Positions 34,620-43,228 of a DNA stretch of 64,000 nt are shown here, piece by piece. The position numbers and the translations under genes are program-made. The notes beneath the pieces were generated by a model that was not told where the DNA came from, made no database searches, and saw only the letters and a program-made list of their open reading frames with translations. Source of the DNA: Flavobacterium ovatum (GTDB taxonomy: Bacteria; Bacteroidota; Bacteroidia; Flavobacteriales; Flavobacteriaceae). The stretch spans positions 1,922,001 to 1,986,000 of the forward strand of contig NZ_CP160035.1 in NCBI RefSeq assembly GCF_040703125.1. Direction: 5' to 3'. The stretch's first letter is position 1, and every line of letters begins with the position of its first letter.

Positions 34620-35207
34620 TTACTGTTTATTAAAACTTAATTTATATAATTCTTCAATCGCTCTAATTCCATTTTGTTTTATTTTTCGGGCACCAATACC
34701 AGCAAAATCCCTTTTTGTTATTTTCGGAGCAGTTTTTAAGGTATAGAATTTTGCTTTAGTATACGACCATTTAAACCAAGTGTTTTGCTCCTGGTCAAAT
34801 ACAAAAACCTCCTTTTTTGTATCAATTGCCATTTGAATTGCCCAACCTGTACCGCCTGAAACACATTCTACTCCAGATTTAAAAATGATTTTACTTACTG
34901 CGAAAATCTGTTTGGCATTTTTGATTTGTTGCCAATTTCTTGACAGTAAATTCAAGTGTTTATGAAATGTTTTTCGCTTTAATGTTTTTTGGGCAATTTC
35001 GACTTTTTGAACACCTTTAAGGAAATCTAATTCACTAATTTCAACTTTGTTTTTACTCTTGTGATAGGGTGTTTTATAGGAATAAGCCATTGTTTTTACA
35101 CCATATAATTCTCCAATTGCTTCAAAAAAAGTATCAGCTCCAATTGCTCCGCCAGAATGACAAATAATTTGTTTTTGCTGTTTGTTTTTATTGTCCATTA
35201 AACTCAT
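34620..35207 (-). CDS. SLOG/DprA-like Rossmann-fold protein
   Basis: A 195-residue protein with HSGGAIGADTFFEAIG near the N-terminus and SGGTGWAIQMAIDTKKEVFVFDQ near residue 120, the two nucleotide or ligand loops of SLOG/YspA/LOG-like Rossmann proteins. SLOG proteins often sense nucleotides in conflict systems. I cannot set the subgroup. It starts in an AT-rich island with PD-(D/E)XK genes and is followed by the 69-residue gene one base away. An ATG at 35198 is an alternative start. Confidence 0.65.
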   Translation of the reverse strand: MSLMDNKNKQQKQIICHSGGAIGADTFFEAIGELYGVKTMAYSYKTPYHKSKNKVEISELDFLKGVQKVEIAQKTLKRKTFHKHLNLLSRNWQQIKNAKQIFAVSKIIFKSGVECVSGGTGWAIQMAIDTKKEVFVFDQEQNTWFKWSYTKAKFYTLKTAPKITKRDFAGIGARKIKQNGIRAIEELYKLSFNKQ

Positions 35208-35282
35208 AATATTAAACTCATTTAAGCTACAAATATATTTTTAGAGAGTGCCATTCTATGACGTTTTAAAAAATAATTACAA

Positions 35283-35558
35283 TTAATCTGTACATTCAAA
35301 ATTGAAATTTATAAATACATATTTCTCTGTCTTTCTGCTTAAAGTCATATTTGGAAATTTATTTTTGGGATCTACCATTTTTTTTAAATCTACATCTGAT
35401 AAATGTGTTACATCATCTTTGTAAAATATGACACTTTGCGCTGAAATATGATTCCAAATCCAGGACTCATATACAACTTCATAATTATCTAAAAAACCGG
35501 GTATTGAAAAGACTGTTTTTGTCTCCGAATCTGTTGGAATGTCTTTAAATTTTGTCAT
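35283..35558 (-). CDS. Hypothetical protein
   Basis: A 91-residue protein, MTKFKDIPTDSETKTVFSIPG at the N-terminus, with aromatic-rich strands (YEVVYESWIWN, VFINFNFE). No family recognised, no signal peptide. It sits between the SLOG-like gene and the second nuclease on the same strand, in an AT-rich context. Confidence 0.6.
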   Translation of the reverse strand: MTKFKDIPTDSETKTVFSIPGFLDNYEVVYESWIWNHISAQSVIFYKDDVTHLSDVDLKKMVDPKNKFPNMTLSRKTEKYVFINFNFECTD

Positions 35559-35669
35559 AACTACTTTTATGGTTTATATTATAACACAAAATTAAAAACC
35601 AATAACGCCATTTTGTGACGCTATCGGGTCTTTTTTATAAAATTAAAATTCTTTAATCTTAGATTTTAT

Positions 35670-36962
35670 TTAGTTATTTGCTGAGTGTTTTTCAAATTTT
35701 TGCTTGAATTCATCACTATTTAAGTAGTCAGAAATTTTTTTAAAAAGATGTTCGTTATTAAATACATACTCAAGAATTTTTTCTGAATATTCATTAATCA
35801 ATTTTTTCTTTTCCTCTACTGATAACATTTTTAAAATTTCACCATCATTGTTGAAATTTGCATACGACATACTTGAATATATTACTGAATTTTTAGCTGA
35901 TTTTAAATTGTCTAATCCTAGAATTTCATTAATTTCCTTTCCAGTAAACTCTTTTATATTATCTAAGTTAATCTCTCGATTAATAATAATTCCACAAAGA
36001 GTTTCAAAAGTATTTATATTATATCTGAAATAGAAATAACATTTATCTGTTGCTGCTTTAGAATAAATTAACAAATAGCGAAATTGATTTTGAAACGAAA
36101 ATGTATCTGTTTTTACTTCCCATCCTTCGTTTTTAATTTTACCGTCATTTTTTAATTCTCTTTCGAGATCATTCCAAAAACTTTCTAAAACTTCCTGTTT
36201 TACCTTATTGAAGTTATTATGGATTTCTTTTGCTGCTAAATAATTTGCTTTAATAATTTCTTTTATTTCTGCTGCCATTTGATTGTTAGTTGTTTGATGG
36301 GTTAATTTTTTTAATAAATAAATATATTGCTGAATTACTTCTCTGAGCATCGGGAATTTTACAGCTTCTTTTAGACATTTTTCAAGCCATTCAATAATAT
36401 CTTTTTTATATGAAATCAAAAAATAGGTTTCATTTAGCGTCATTTTTTCTCCAACAGATGATGGAGGATTTCCATTCAGTGTTAAAAATAAAATTGGAGC
36501 ATCTGGATATTTATTGTTATATCTTAGTAATTGATTTTCTTGCTCGCCAGCGTAGATTTTATTTTCAATTAAAATTGCTTTGTTTGCTTTATCTTTTATT
36601 ACAATATCTATTCTCCCGCCTTCCGTTTTATCTTCATTTATAATACCCGCGTGTTCCTCAACTATTGAATGTGAATTTTTAGTATCTAAACTAAATTTAG
36701 AATTAAGATCAATTGGGTTTTCGACATTATTCAATCCAGATGTAATTTGTTCAATAAACAATTTCAATGGAACTTCATCTAAACCGTGACTTCCTTTAGG
36801 ATTTAGCAATTCTCCAATTATGGCTGAATGTGTTTTTACTTCATTGCTTTCCATTCCCATAACAGAAAAAATATTGAAATTTTCTCCAGTTATTTTCGCT
36901 AATTTTTCATAATTATTTAACAAAGAATTAGTTTGTGAAAGCAGTATTTTTAAATTATTCAT
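35670..36962 (-). CDS. PD-(D/E)XK nuclease family protein (PF14281-like), copy 2
   Basis: A 430-residue paralog of the protein at 32852. It shares ITGENFNIFS, EVKTHSAIIGELLNPKGSHG, and the catalytic GGRIDIV (Asp119) with LIENK (Glu133, Lys135) and QENQLLRY. The middle and C-terminal parts differ, and it is 49 residues longer. Such a pair of diverged nucleases near a WYL regulator suggests a defence-type locus, but no system partners of a named type are seen. The gene is intact. Confidence 0.85.
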   Translation of the reverse strand: MNNLKILLSQTNSLLNNYEKLAKITGENFNIFSVMGMESNEVKTHSAIIGELLNPKGSHGLDEVPLKLFIEQITSGLNNVENPIDLNSKFSLDTKNSHSIVEEHAGIINEDKTEGGRIDIVIKDKANKAILIENKIYAGEQENQLLRYNNKYPDAPILFLTLNGNPPSSVGEKMTLNETYFLISYKKDIIEWLEKCLKEAVKFPMLREVIQQYIYLLKKLTHQTTNNQMAAEIKEIIKANYLAAKEIHNNFNKVKQEVLESFWNDLERELKNDGKIKNEGWEVKTDTFSFQNQFRYLLIYSKAATDKCYFYFRYNINTFETLCGIIINREINLDNIKEFTGKEINEILGLDNLKSAKNSVIYSSMSYANFNNDGEILKMLSVEEKKKLINEYSEKILEYVFNNEHLFKKISDYLNSDEFKQKFEKHSANN

Positions 36963-37007
36963 ATTTTAATCTTGATTTTTGTTTGGTTAAATATTAATAG
37001 CTATTAC

Positions 37008-37310
37008 TTAAATAGTTCTAATCAAAGAACCACTTTCTTTTCTCACTTCTGTTTTACCTTTATCGGTAGTCACTAAAATTTCGCTACCACTAAATTTTGC
37101 TCTCAAGGCGTGACTACTTGTTATAGTTCTAATTAATGATCCTGATTCTTTGCGTAGTTCTACTTTTCCTTTATCTGTAGTTACTAAAATCAAAGAACCA
37201 TCATTGTTGATGTCCGCATCAACGGCGCCACTACTTACAATTGTTCTAATAAGAGACCCCGTATTTTTGCGAAGTTCTACTTTACTGCCATTTAATTTTA
37301 CAATATTCAT
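37008..37310 (-). CDS. Small protein of repeated beta-strand units (SGSLIRTI repeat)
   Basis: The 100-residue protein consists of about two and a half copies of a unit of 37-40 residues. Each copy has VELRK or TEVRK, then xSGSLIRTI, and two copies also have a LVTTDKGK strand. This beta-propeller-like blade pattern has no Asp-box or WD signature. The protein has no signal peptide. I do not know a function. It lies 45 bases downstream of the second nuclease start direction on the same strand and is followed by an unknown gene and the WYL regulator. Confidence 0.7.
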   Translation of the reverse strand: MNIVKLNGSKVELRKNTGSLIRTIVSSGAVDADINNDGSLILVTTDKGKVELRKESGSLIRTITSSHALRAKFSGSEILVTTDKGKTEVRKESGSLIRTI

Positions 37311-37342
37311 ATATCTATTATTTAAGGTTACTTGTTTGGATT

Positions 37343-37741
37343 TTAAAATTCTTCGTCATAAAGATTATTTTTAATGTTACAATTTATATTTTGTAGAATG
37401 TCGTCTTTTGTAGAAATAAAATCGGGCCAAAAAGTATTAGAATAAAAAAACTTTATTTCCAAAACATCTTCTTTTTCCAAACACAAATAATCAGTATACA
37501 TTTCATATCGTTCCCAAGTAAAATAATCTTCATCATATTCGGGTTTTGTTTTACCTAGTTCTCTTTTTTCAAAAGGAAATCCTTGTACTTGATAGTCTTT
37601 AGACTCACAATAGTTTGAGATTAGTTCTTGAATATACACTTCATGTATTCCAGCTACTTTTTCACCATCGAATGATGAATCAGTTGCTTTCCAAAGAGGA
37701 TATGTACTACGTATTTCTCGTTTAATTTCTTCAATTGTCAT
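37343..37741 (-). CDS. Hypothetical protein in the WYL-nuclease island
   Basis: ATG at 37741 gives a 132-residue protein beginning MTIEEIKREIRSTYPLWKA; an upstream in-frame ATG at 37816 would run through the WYL gene end. The sequence has helix-rich N-terminus and aromatic strands (DEDYFTWERYEMYTDYL). No family recognised. It lies 46 bases after the WYL gene and is probably co-transcribed with it. Confidence 0.65.
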   Translation of the reverse strand: MTIEEIKREIRSTYPLWKATDSSFDGEKVAGIHEVYIQELISNYCESKDYQVQGFPFEKRELGKTKPEYDEDYFTWERYEMYTDYLCLEKEDVLEIKFFYSNTFWPDFISTKDDILQNINCNIKNNLYDEEF

Positions 37742-37787
37742 AATTGGTTTTGTTATATATTGAATTAAAAATGTAAAAACATTCCAT

Positions 37788-38687
37788 TTATTGATACAAT
37801 TTCCCCATCTCGGCAATCCTATTTTTTACTTCATTTTGCAAAAAAATTGGTTCAATAACTTTTACTTCTGCACCCAATTTTAGAATCTCCATGATAATGT
37901 CATGGGTAGGATGGATAAAAATGGCTAATAAAACCCGTTCTTCATTTTCTTCTAAAATATGTTGGGAATCGTGCAAGGGAAAACTTTTGGCGTAATTGCC
38001 TTGTACTTTTGTAAATTCCAAAACTATTTTTGTGGCAGGTTCATACGTTTCAACTCCAAAAGCGTCTTTGAATTCTTTTTCGACATTGTAAGGAATGGGT
38101 TTGAACTTGGTATCCGTAACAATCAAATTTGAAATTCGGTCCATTCCAAAAGTTTTAATTACTTCATCTTTTTTATCAAGAGCTACTAAGTACCATCGTT
38201 GTTGTGATTCTTTGATGGCAATTGGCTTTACGATACGTTGGGTTGTGAAATCTTCCCAGTGTTTTTGATGGGTGAATTTTAAAATGAAATTGTTTTGGAT
38301 TGCATGTATAATGCCGTGAATATGCTCTGTTCCTAACGATTTTCGTTTTTCTAGGAATACGCTTGGAGATAATTTGTTACCTTCCTGCAAAGCATGATGA
38401 ATAGAAAACGCATCAATCATGCGGGTTACCGATTGGTCTTCGATTTCGTCTTCGTCAATAAAATAGGTTTTGTCTTTGCGATCGTATTGAATTACAATTC
38501 CGAAAAGTGCATCTATGTCGCTTTTATCCCGCTCAAATGTTCTGATGGCGTACTCAAAATCAGTGTCAACTTCGTCTTTTTGAAGTTTGTCAATCACATA
38601 TTTTTGTAAACTTGCAAAATTTGAAGGTAGACTTCTTAAACGGTCCACCACATACAAATACCTTTTGAAATAGATTAATTTTGACAT
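37788..38687 (-). CDS. WYL domain-containing transcriptional regulator
   Basis: A 299-residue protein with an N-terminal winged-helix-like part (LIYFKRYLYVVDRLRSLP onward), and a WYL domain near the middle (QQRWYLVALDKKDEVIKTFGMDRISNL, about 160-190) and a C-terminal WCX-like region to the end. WYL regulators often sense nucleotides or damage and sit in phage-defence islands. It is the first gene of a minus-strand block reaching to the nucleases, so it may control them. This is inference from context. Confidence 0.85.
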   Translation of the reverse strand: MSKLIYFKRYLYVVDRLRSLPSNFASLQKYVIDKLQKDEVDTDFEYAIRTFERDKSDIDALFGIVIQYDRKDKTYFIDEDEIEDQSVTRMIDAFSIHHALQEGNKLSPSVFLEKRKSLGTEHIHGIIHAIQNNFILKFTHQKHWEDFTTQRIVKPIAIKESQQRWYLVALDKKDEVIKTFGMDRISNLIVTDTKFKPIPYNVEKEFKDAFGVETYEPATKIVLEFTKVQGNYAKSFPLHDSQHILEENEERVLLAIFIHPTHDIIMEILKLGAEVKVIEPIFLQNEVKNRIAEMGKLYQ

Positions 38688-38765
38688 CTTAATTGGATTA
38701 ATTTTGTCAAAGATAAATCTTTAGTCTGCCAATATATGACGGTCTAATAAAAATTAAGTACTATT

Positions 38766-39323
38766 TTACTTCCACTTAATTCCACACCCAATACTAGGTT
38801 TTTGGTTGGGATTCATAACACGGTTGTATAAAACGCTGTCAATTGCACCGCGTAAATCATTGCCGCTTATTGAAATTCCGTTTCCGGGTCTGCTGTCATC
38901 CATTTGACCACGATAAACCAACAGATCTTGTTGGTCAAACAAATAAAAATCAGGAGTACAAGCCGCTTGATAGGCTTTGGCTGCTTCTTGTGTCGGATCA
39001 AATAGATAGGGGAATTCAAAACTATTTTCAAATGCGTATTCGGTCATTAACTCTGGTCCGTCTTGAGGGAAATTAATACTATCATTGCTAGAAATTGCAA
39101 CGATTCCGAGACCTTGAACTCGATAATCATTGGCTATGCGAACAACCTCTTCTATAACATGATGCACAAAAGGACAATGGTTGCAGATGAACATAACGAG
39201 CGTTCCTTTTTCACCTTTACAATCACTAAAATTGAAATTTTTAGTTTCAGAAGTTCTATCGTTTAGGTAAAAGTCAGGAGCTTTAGTCCCTAATGCGAGC
39301 ATGTTTGATTCGATTCGAGCCAT
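38766..39323 (-). CDS. Thioredoxin-fold redox protein (AhpC/TSA-like)
   Basis: The 185-residue protein has a thioredoxin fold with FICNHCPFVHHV near residue 50, a CxxC redox site, and a terminal SIGCGIKWK that is conserved in this subgroup. It lacks a signal peptide, so it should be cytoplasmic. The substrate is unknown. It is divergent from the tRNA-binding protein gene that follows. Confidence 0.85.
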   Translation of the reverse strand: MARIESNMLALGTKAPDFYLNDRTSETKNFNFSDCKGEKGTLVMFICNHCPFVHHVIEEVVRIANDYRVQGLGIVAISSNDSINFPQDGPELMTEYAFENSFEFPYLFDPTQEAAKAYQAACTPDFYLFDQQDLLVYRGQMDDSRPGNGISISGNDLRGAIDSVLYNRVMNPNQKPSIGCGIKWK

Positions 39324-39410
39324 GGTAGAATTGTTTTAGAGTTTAAAGTTATAAAAAATGCCTTGTTTTATGCGGTTAAAAAAGTAAATTTAAATTAAAA
39401 TATAGAAAAG

Positions 39411-39743
39411 ATGATTAGTTGGCAAGATTTTGAAAAAGTAGCCATGCATGTGGGAACTATTTTAGAAGCAAATGATTTTCGGGAAGCGAAAAATTCCGCC
39501 TATCAATTGATAATTGATTTTGGCAACGAAATCGGAATTCTAAAATCGTCTGCGCAAATAACTAAGCGCTATACAAAAGAAGCATTAGTAGGTCGTCAAA
39601 TTGTAGCTGTTGTGAACTTTCCTAAGAAACAAATAGGAAAGTTTCTGAGCGACTGCTTGGTGCTTGGAGCCGTGGGTGATGCTGGCGATATAGTATTGCT
39701 GGCTCCAGATGTGAAAATCGAAAATGGATTGAGAATTGGATAA
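39411..39743 (+). CDS. CsaA-like tRNA-binding protein
   Basis: The 110-residue protein is a single OB-fold domain of the tRNA-binding/CsaA type: FEKVAMHVGTILEANDF at the start, IDFGNEIGILKSSAQIT, and VVNFPKKQIGKFLSDCLVLG. Length and motif order fit CsaA, which has been linked to tRNA binding and to chaperone-like roles in secretion. The stop abuts the end of the convergent hydrolase gene. Confidence 0.88.
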   Translation: MISWQDFEKVAMHVGTILEANDFREAKNSAYQLIIDFGNEIGILKSSAQITKRYTKEALVGRQIVAVVNFPKKQIGKFLSDCLVLGAVGDAGDIVLLAPDVKIENGLRIG

Positions 39744-40286
39744 CTATAAGTTTTCTACAAAGGACTTTAAGTAATCTTGTCCTTCTTCCCAAATACCAAG
39801 ATTAGATTCGCTATTGATATGTCCTTTAGGTCCAATAGTTGTAAATTGACTTCCCCAGCTTTTGGATAAGAATTCAGCTCGTTCTGTACTTACATATGGA
39901 TCATTAGTACTTGTAATTACCAGGGATGGAAATGTTAATTTATTAAAAGGTATAGGGGCGAAATTCCAAAGGATATCTGGAGTATGTTCCGAAGAGTCAA
40001 CGTCAGCGGGTGCTACTAATAAAGCACCTACAATATTTTTATTTTGAAATTGATTGGCCCATAGTGTTATCAAAATAGCGCCTAAACTATGGCCAACTAG
40101 TATTGTAGGCTGTTGGAGCTCCTGAATAGATTCGTTTAATTTTGCTAACCATTTGTCAAGTATTGGTTTTTCCCAATCTTCTTGTTCAACCATATTTGAG
40201 TTGGGATATTTTTTATGCCAAAGTCGTTGCCAATGATTGACTCCAGAGCCTCCAAGTCCTGGAATGATAAGAAGATGTGGTTGCAT
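39744..40286 (-). CDS. Alpha/beta hydrolase (RBBP9/YdeN-like)
   Basis: ATG at 40286 is preferred because MQPHLLIIPGLGGSGVNHW is the usual family start; an in-frame ATG six codons earlier is possible. The 180-residue protein has GHSLGAILI as the nucleophile elbow, then TSTNDPYVS with the acid and GPKGHINSESNLG with the His. It is a small serine hydrolase of unknown substrate. It ends one base after the stop of the CsaA-like gene, convergent. Confidence 0.85.
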   Translation of the reverse strand: MQPHLLIIPGLGGSGVNHWQRLWHKKYPNSNMVEQEDWEKPILDKWLAKLNESIQELQQPTILVGHSLGAILITLWANQFQNKNIVGALLVAPADVDSSEHTPDILWNFAPIPFNKLTFPSLVITSTNDPYVSTERAEFLSKSWGSQFTTIGPKGHINSESNLGIWEEGQDYLKSFVENL

Positions 40287-40486
40287 ATTTAGAAGTTTTA
40301 ACATTGAAAATAATTAGCGAATTCGTTTCCAACAAAAATAAGGAATACTTTTTTGAGAGTTTATAGAATTGGAATAAAAAACGAATGCTTTTTCAGTGCT
40401 ATAATTAAAAGTAATATTTTAAATTTACAATCTGATGCACATAAACATTGTAAGTACAATTGTTTGCTTTATCTAAACCACCATTC

Positions 40487-42403
40487 ATGAAGAATACTAT
40501 AGCTGAACGTATATATGATTTTATAAAAGATTATCCACCTTTTAATTTAATTTCAAAACAAACACTTTTGGAGATTGCTAAAAGTGTTGAAATTCAGTAT
40601 TTTGAAAAAGATACAATTATCTTCAATCAAGACGATATTCCACACGAACATTTTTATATTATCAATCAAGGCTCAATTCGTTTGTATCGATTTGTAAATA
40701 ATGAAAAGCAAAATTTAGATATTTGCGATGAAGGAGATTTGTTTGGTTTACGTCCGTTGATTATGAATGAAAATTACCTCATGGGAGCTTCCGCAAATGA
40801 AGAGGTGATTTTATATGGAATTCCTATAAGTTTATTTCATGATATTATTGCGAATTACCCTAAAGTGAGTCAGTTTTTATTAGCGAGTTTTGCAACCAAT
40901 ACGCGTGATCCTTTTTCGGATAAACATAAAGGAAAATTGTTCGCAAATGTGGCCTCTGTTCAAAAAGTAGAAAATAGTTTTGCCGAAGTGCAATCCGCTA
41001 AATATACTAAGAATCCCGTTATGTGTACGGAGGAAATTAGCATTAAAGAAGCTTGCCAAATCATGAGTACAGCCAAAGTGAATTCGATTATTGTAGCAGA
41101 TAATAAGATTCCAATGGGTATTATTACCGACAAAGATATTCGTATTAAAATAGGAACAGGTTTATTTTTAATTGAGGATAAAGTAAGTGCAATTATGACC
41201 TCACCAGTCATTACTTTTCCTGAAAAAATAACAGTTGCCGAAGCACAAATAGCCATTTTGAAGCATAAGGTTTCCCATATTTGTATTACAAAAGACGGAA
41301 CAAACACTTCGGAATTAATAGGAGTTTTAGGAGATCACGATCTGAATATTATTCAAGGTAATAACCCGATTTTCTTGATTCGTGAAATTAAATATGCTAA
41401 AGATGTAGAAACGCTACGTTATATACGGGTACAGGCGTCAGAATTGACTAGTGGTTATTTGGAACAAGAAATCCCTATTTATTTTATTACTAAAGTCATT
41501 TCTGAAATCAATACTGCTATTACCAAAAGAATTATTAAGTTGAGTATTGCAGAAATGGGCGAGCAACCTCCAGTAGCTTACACTTGGTTAGCGATGGGAA
41601 GTCAAGGAAGAAAAGAGCAATTATTGATTACCGACCAAGATAATGCTTTAGTTTTTGAAAATGTACCAGAGGAGGATTATCCAAAAGTAAAAGAGTATTT
41701 CTTGAACCTGTCAACTAAGGTCACGGAAAAACTAAACACGGTAGGATTTGAGTATTGCCCTGCAAATATTATGGCGAGTAATCCAAAATGGTGTAACTCA
41801 TTGAAGGAATGGAAAAAACAATTTAAAGATTGGGTGAATCACCCTACCTCTGATAAAATTTTATTAAGCATTATTTTCTTTGATTTTGAATATATTGACG
41901 GTGATAAAGATTTGTATAATCAGATGTCTGATAGTGTGTTTCGTTATATTAAGGATAAAGAAATATTCTTAAGTTTTTTGAGTAAAGCTACACTGAATAA
42001 TCCTGCGCCATTAGGGTTTTTTAAGCAGTTTTTAGTAGAGCAAGATGGGGAGCACAAAGACCAATTTGATATTAAGAGTAGAGCCATTCGTCCGCTGGTA
42101 GATGCCGCTCGAATCTTTTCCTTACATCATAATCTCAAAATTAACAATACGATTGCACGGTATGAAAAACTGATGGAAGTAGAGCCTCAAAATCGTGACT
42201 TTTTTGAGTCTTGTGCCAATGCGTTTAAAATTTTATTACAATTTAGAACTCTACAAGGATTAGCCAATAATGATGGTGGTAAGTTTGTAGATATTAATAA
42301 TTTAAGTAAAGCCGATCGGTTGAAATTAAAAAGTTGCTTCAAGCCGATTAAAAACATCCAAGAATCGCTTACAACCCGATTTAATGTAGCATTAATTCAA
42401 TAG
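40487..42403 (+). CDS. cNMP-binding, CBS and DUF294 nucleotidyltransferase-like protein
   Basis: ATG at 40487 gives a 638-residue protein; an in-frame TTG at 40460 overlaps a -7-like region and is unlikely. Domains in order: cyclic-nucleotide-binding (about 20-130), a CBS pair (about 170-290), DUF294 nucleotidyltransferase with GSQGRKEQLLITDQDNAL (about 375-395) and DUF294_C helices. The GlnD-like nucleotidyltransferase site looks complete. Members are typically paired with a DEDDh exonuclease, as here four bases downstream, and often with acetate transport elsewhere; the exact role is not known. Confidence 0.88.
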   Translation: MKNTIAERIYDFIKDYPPFNLISKQTLLEIAKSVEIQYFEKDTIIFNQDDIPHEHFYIINQGSIRLYRFVNNEKQNLDICDEGDLFGLRPLIMNENYLMGASANEEVILYGIPISLFHDIIANYPKVSQFLLASFATNTRDPFSDKHKGKLFANVASVQKVENSFAEVQSAKYTKNPVMCTEEISIKEACQIMSTAKVNSIIVADNKIPMGIITDKDIRIKIGTGLFLIEDKVSAIMTSPVITFPEKITVAEAQIAILKHKVSHICITKDGTNTSELIGVLGDHDLNIIQGNNPIFLIREIKYAKDVETLRYIRVQASELTSGYLEQEIPIYFITKVISEINTAITKRIIKLSIAEMGEQPPVAYTWLAMGSQGRKEQLLITDQDNALVFENVPEEDYPKVKEYFLNLSTKVTEKLNTVGFEYCPANIMASNPKWCNSLKEWKKQFKDWVNHPTSDKILLSIIFFDFEYIDGDKDLYNQMSDSVFRYIKDKEIFLSFLSKATLNNPAPLGFFKQFLVEQDGEHKDQFDIKSRAIRPLVDAARIFSLHHNLKINNTIARYEKLMEVEPQNRDFFESCANAFKILLQFRTLQGLANNDGGKFVDINNLSKADRLKLKSCFKPIKNIQESLTTRFNVALIQ

Positions 42404-42406
42404 ACT

Positions 42407-43075
42407 ATGTTTAAAATTTTTAAAAGAAAAAATCATCCCGCTTTTTGGAAAAAACACATCGAAACTGTTCGGAACTGTAAGGGCTATAATAGTTTTGAAG
42501 ATATACGTTTTGTAGTTTTGGATACTGAAACTACCGGTTTTGATTATGACAATGATCGTATTTTATGCATAGGCGCTGTTGCTATAAAAAATAATAAAAT
42601 TCAGGTTTCGGATTCCTTTGAAGTATATATTAAGCAAGATATATTCAACAAAGAAACGGTTAAAATTCATGGTATTCGTAGAGATGGAACCGAAGTTAAA
42701 GTAAGTGAAGAAGAAGCACTTATTCAGTTTTTAGAATATCTGGATGATGCGATTATCGTGGCGCATCATACCAAATTTGATATCACAATGATGACCAAAG
42801 CGTTGCGTAGAATAGGAGGGGGAACTATTCGTTCAAAACAATTAGATACCAATTTTATCCATAAAAAATTAGCAGCTGGGGATCGTTTCAAAAAAATGTA
42901 TTCACTGGATGAATTGTGTGCCATTTATAATGTCAAAAAACACGATCGTCACACTGCTTTGGGGGATGCTTTAATTACTGCTTATCTATTTTTGAAACTG
43001 ACTTATAAATATAAGAAAAATAATGTTCTTGACATTGAAGGTTTGATTAAGACCAATTATCAGTTGTATTCTTGA
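42407..43075 (+). CDS. DEDDh 3'-5' exonuclease
   Basis: A 222-residue protein of the DnaQ/PolC-epsilon type. ExoI VLDTETTGFDYDND, ExoII AHHTKFDITMM and ExoIII HDRHTALGDALITA are all present, so the DEDDh set is complete. It starts four bases after the DUF294 gene, a close coupling also known for this pair in related bacteria. Function: DNA or RNA trimming; the substrate is not known. The next gene is convergent. Confidence 0.92.
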   Translation: MFKIFKRKNHPAFWKKHIETVRNCKGYNSFEDIRFVVLDTETTGFDYDNDRILCIGAVAIKNNKIQVSDSFEVYIKQDIFNKETVKIHGIRRDGTEVKVSEEEALIQFLEYLDDAIIVAHHTKFDITMMTKALRRIGGGTIRSKQLDTNFIHKKLAAGDRFKKMYSLDELCAIYNVKKHDRHTALGDALITAYLFLKLTYKYKKNNVLDIEGLIKTNYQLYS

Positions 43076-43174
43076 TTGTATTATCCCTATAAGAATATTT
43101 AGGATTTTAAATTAGTGCAATTTGTAATTTTTAAAAAACAATTGAATTCGAAAAAACGAATGTTGTTGTGTGCC

Positions 43175-43228
43175 AAATGCCCTAGCCCCGATATCCCCGA
43201 AGCGTCGGGAGCGGGAAATAGCTCCTAA
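43175..43228 (+). repeat. Short intergenic element with CCCGAAGCGTCGGGA
   Basis: The sequence CCCTAGCCCCGATA leads to the palindrome CCCGAAGCGTCGGGA (43196-43210) and to GGGAAATAGCTCCTAA. The ends match the opposite strand of the element at 22153-22238, so this looks like a short form of it. It lies between convergent genes. The same 15-base palindrome is at 50441-50455. Confidence 0.75.
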
